A stretch of DNA of 64,000 bases from Gossypium raimondii (taxonomy: Eukaryota > Streptophyta > Magnoliopsida > Malvales > Malvaceae). Where the stretch lies: the NCBI RefSeq assembly GCF_025698545.1, contig NC_068569.1, forward strand, positions 47,559,218 through 47,623,217, in the 5' to 3' direction. A program made the position numbers and the translations under genes. This document shows, piece after piece, positions 60,303 through 64,000 of this stretch; position 1 is the first letter of the stretch; each line of letters starts with the position of its first letter. Under the pieces are notes generated by a model. The model ran no database searches. It worked only from the letters and a program-made list of their open reading frames with translations, and was not told where the DNA came from.

Positions 60303-61426
60303 TGAATACTCCCGCACGAAGTGCGTGTTTTTTTTTTAATGTAAAATCTTATTCAATGTTTGTAAATTTAATTTAATTCAATAAAATTAGAATTATATTT
60401 TATATTTTTCTTTGATTGTAATTAAATAAATCATATATTTGATAAAAAATTTATATTTAATTAACAAAAACGAGGAATTCTTTAAACCTAGCACAAAGTG
60501 CATTATAATTATTAACTACTAATTATTATTAAATGATCGGTATTTAAAAAAATATTTTAGCCCTCAATTTAATTTATCACTTTTTTGGGCCTTTAAAATT
60601 ATGTTATTTGTCAAATGGATGGAAATGTTAACTTTTATTAACTTTGCTAATGTGGCATACACGTTAATTGCCATGTAGATGCTACTTAAGCAATTAATTA
60701 ATTTTTAAAAATTAAAATGATAAAAAATATTGTAAAAATAAAAATTATTAAAATTATTTAGAAAATATAGTATTAAAAGAATTTTTTCTAATTTTTTAAA
60801 AAGATTAATTAATTGCTAACATGTCATACACGCGACCATCCACATGTATGACACGCCACCAAAGTTAACAAACGTAAACTTTTCTATCTATTTTTGGGGT
60901 GAATTGACAAATAGTGTGTAACACCCTATTCTTGACCAGATCATTGGGTCTGAGTTACAGGATATCACATTCATTACTGGAATAACTACAATTAATCTAA
61001 CATAATTTTTATTGATTTATCACATTATATCCACTGACATGATCATTACATCATTATTTTATAATATAATATCCTATCTAGGGTTTATACGAGCTTACGA
61101 AAGCTCTTTTCATAACCCAGGTTATTGGAGTACTAAACTGCAAAGTTTCAAAACATTTCGAGTTGGTGTCGCAACTTCATGGGTGCAATGTCATAACCTC
61201 CAAAATAGGTTGGCTTCACAACTTGAGGACTAAAATGTGAAGTTTCCAAACTTTATCGAATTGGTGTCGTGAATCAACAAGGGACGTTGCGATGTTGAAA
61301 GCTACTGTTGTGACATCCATGGGGTGGTGTTGTGACTTTGTAGGTAGAATACAACAATTCCAATCCTATTTGGTTTCAACCTATCATTTAACAAAATAAG
61401 CATAATCCCAACACTCAAAATGACAT

Positions 61427-61462
<36 letters not shown>

Positions 61463-64000
61463 CAATTTCATGGTTCAACCCAAATAGGCCTTAGTTATGC
61501 ATAAATTATTGAATTATCATTCATCCATTACTCAAGTACACAAAATAGACCATTTGCAACCTAATAACTGGCTCAATCCTAGGTACATGTCATTTATCAA
61601 AATACCATTACAGCAAAACAGGTTTTTAGCAGCGTTTTTAGTGGCGTTTGGATAGAAAACGCCGTAAAAGGTAAAGCATTAGCAGCGTTTTTGCGTAAAC
61701 GCCGTAAAAGGTAAAGTAATAGTGGCATTTTTCTCATAAACGCCGCAAAAGGTAAAGCAACAACGGCATTTTTTCATAAACGCCGTTAAAGGTAAAGCAA
61801 TAGCAGCGTTTTTTTCCACAAACGCCGCAAATATTTTTTTATTAAAACGGCGCGTTTTTGATGGCATTCATTAACTTTTGGTTCTTTTTTCAGTAGTGCA
61901 CTGCATAAACCTCCACAAAAGCCTAAAAGGTAAAGTACTCTAAACCCTAAAGTACTCTGTTTCCTTTATCCTCTCTTTCCCATCAGCCGTCGCAAGCTTT
62001 CCATCCTCACGGTGGTCCGCTCCTTCATCCGGCGACCTCCTACCGCCTCCCATTACTATATTTTGAGTTAAAATGACATGTACATAGGTAGACCAAATGT
62101 GTTCCTATGTGTTAGGGACTAAAATGCAAACTCTTGAAACTCTATCTATTTTGGTTTTACATGAAGTATTTTGGTTCTATATGAAATGAATTATTGAAAC
62201 CATAAGTATGTTTGCAAATGTGGTTTACTAATATGATGATTATGGTTGATTTGGAGTGGTTTTAAATAGTTTTAATACATTTTGAATTGGTCTTAAGTGT
62301 TGAGAAGAATCTAATATATATTGCAGGGGGTTTAATGAACTTTTAAATTGATTTTTGCCTAAATTTTACCCAAGGTATCAATACCAAGGGTATAGGTACC
62401 GATACCTAGGCTTTGAAATACAAAATTGCCAAAACAGAATGTGATTTTGGTATTGTTTTTGTCATTGGTATCGATATTTTTTTAAAAGGTATCGATACCT
62501 TTTGTTTTGGTATTGATACTTTTTCCCTGTTTTGAGTAAAAAACAATGTTAAAATCATTTCCAAATATAATCTAACATCCAATAATGACCCCACACATTT
62601 ATATTAATAATTTTTGGGTTAAATAAGTTAAAATACTATGTATAAATGTTTAAATTAATCAATGTCCAGCTAAAATCGTTTTGGCACCAAATGTGATAGT
62701 CTTATACCGAGTTTATATTATTGGACTGGGTATAGAGGTGTTACAATTTTGCACAACCGATGTGACCCTTCTGGGATGGAGAGCTCGTATGTGAAATTGG
62801 GAAGTTTTATTCTTTGAACGACCAGAACTCTTTGAAGTTCCTCCAGCTTAGCGGTGTAGGGATAAAGTTTGTTTGTCACCAGAATTGGAGACAGCTGTTC
62901 TCGCGGTGGATGGGCTGGGACTAGTCGGTTACCGATTTCTCTCATCCTCTCCATAACTCGAGTAAAGCAAGAAAGAGAAAATTTAAAAAGCAAAAGTGTT
63001 TGAAATTACCTTTGTTTCAAGTTGCTGAAAATGCTAAGTGTGAAAGATTTAGGGTTCCGAAGGCTCCCCCTTTTAAAGAAAGATTTCTCTTCACGCACTT
63101 TAACGATTTGTATAACCGAGGAAAATCAATGACCCAAAAGTGAGTAGATGAAAACGGTTCAACTTTCAACGGTCAGATACGCAGGCTCGACACCCATCTG
63201 CGTACGCGATAGAACGATCGTTATGCATCACAGCTCGCAAACCTACCCAGCAAGCTGCATTAAAACTTGACATGATGGACCTAAGGCATGCCACTTTATA
63301 GCACCCTTTAGGCCCACTAAGGGGGGAGTAGATTGTTGTACATTAGTAATTATCGACCCGAGCCCTACTAGAGATTCGAGTCTCCGACCCGTGACCTGGA
63401 TAGGTCCCACAAGAATATTGAGTGAGAAGCGAGCCATGAGAGGACAACAAGGTGAATTCACGGACCCTACTCATAGAGCGAGCTCGTGGGCTCAGCTCGT
63501 AACGCAATGCCACAGACCCTGCTTTCAAGGACCAAGGGAAGGCCACTGTCTCAGCTCGCATACACTCAGGGAACTCGTAGAAAGGGGCCGTGTGCTCCGT
63601 GAGCCACCCAGACACGTGTCCAGTAGGTACGGAGCCCGCCTAGGACGTCAATCTCAGGAATAGAAAGGACCACGTGCTCGGTAGACACGTGCCCAGTGAA
63701 CCTAGAGTTCGCAGAGAATGTCAGTACGAGGGATAGAGGATGTCAGTATCAGTGGCAACAGAGTCAAGACAAAATAGCGGGGGCCATATCATGAGCTGTA
63801 ATGAACTGTAATCTCATTAATTTAGCATTTAAGTTGATCTGAAAATTGGTGTTCACATTTCAAGTTTATGTATTTATTATGTTAAAATCTCCAATGAATG
63901 GAAATTCAACAATAAAGGATGGCAAAAAGCTTTAGGCGGTTTAGTAAGGTATATTTAAATGGAAAGATTTTAATTGGAAGAGCATGAAAAATAATTAAAA
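60303..64000. repeat. Duplicated block B' (partner 35799-41730), runs off the window
   Basis: This is collinear with block B but lacks the nested solo LTR. It contains the foldback MITE (about 60605-60913), the LTR (60917-62745), the CACTA-like MITE (about 61608-61897) and the GC-richer block (62746 onward). A TA microsatellite at about 61432-61459 is much longer than its counterpart at 39200. Confidence 0.92.
60917..62745. mobile_element. LTR copy without the nested insertion
   Basis: TGTAACACC...GGTGTTACA, 1829 bp. It is the uninterrupted counterpart of 36401-40473, including the empty ATATC site at 61027-61031 and the GGTATCGATACC-type palindromes near 62380-62500. Confidence 0.6.

Overview
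The window reads as nuclear DNA of a eudicot plant. It is AT-rich, its genes carry GT-AG introns, and most of it is transposable elements. The repeat families resemble those I associate with cotton (Gossypium, Malvaceae): a Mutator-like element with GC-rich ends and a plant-mobile-domain gene, and Ty3/gypsy-type LTRs starting TGTCGAAACC or TGTAATGGCC. The genus is inferred from memory, not from a search. No bacterial-type operon, CRISPR array or phage system is present.

Layout. 1-955 is a decayed LRR part of a CC-NBS-LRR resistance gene. 1108-11862 is one Mutator-like element (MULE) with ~275-bp terminal inverted repeats and a 9-bp target duplication. It holds a dead transposase (+), telomere-like minisatellite interrupted by a 3.1-kb LTR element, and a dead plant-mobile-domain gene (-) facing the transposase. 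12964-16327 is the ordinary genic part: an intact ROP-interactor (ICR/RIP) gene and, convergent to it, an intact single-exon DWNN/CCHC/RING protein. 17370-19526 holds a LINE remnant and a small MITE.

19527-64000 is a mosaic of duplications. A block of about 9.8 kb (A, 19527-29322; A', 47793-57563) carries an NTMC2T6-like SMP/C2 membrane-contact protein gene, a truncated LTR and the 5' part of an F-box gene. The A' gene reads through all 12 exons (747 aa); the A gene has three frameshifting indels. Five F-box/LRR-type genes or fragments (F1-F5) lie among these blocks. F1 and F2 are frameshifted, F3 has lost its 3' exons at the duplication junction, F4 is intact and chimeric (F1-like 5', F2-like 3'), and F5 is a 130-bp stub. 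Intron 1 of F1 and F3 has grown into a ~165-175-bp tandem array, and the left junction of A' falls inside the F3 array. A second, visibly older duplication (B from 35799, B' from 60303 to the window end) carries a foldback MITE, an LTR, a CACTA-like MITE and an unclassified GC-richer block. B alone has a nested 2.3-kb solo LTR, and B' preserves its empty site.

Best candidates for working genes: ICR-like (12964-14400), DWNN/RING (15335-16327), NTMC2T6-like copy 2 (50426-54280) and F-box F4 (56679-58701). I did not find a new molecular system. The most interesting content is structural: the MULE gene arrangement, the F-box chimera apparently made by ectopic recombination after a tandem duplication, and the satellite that arose inside an intron.
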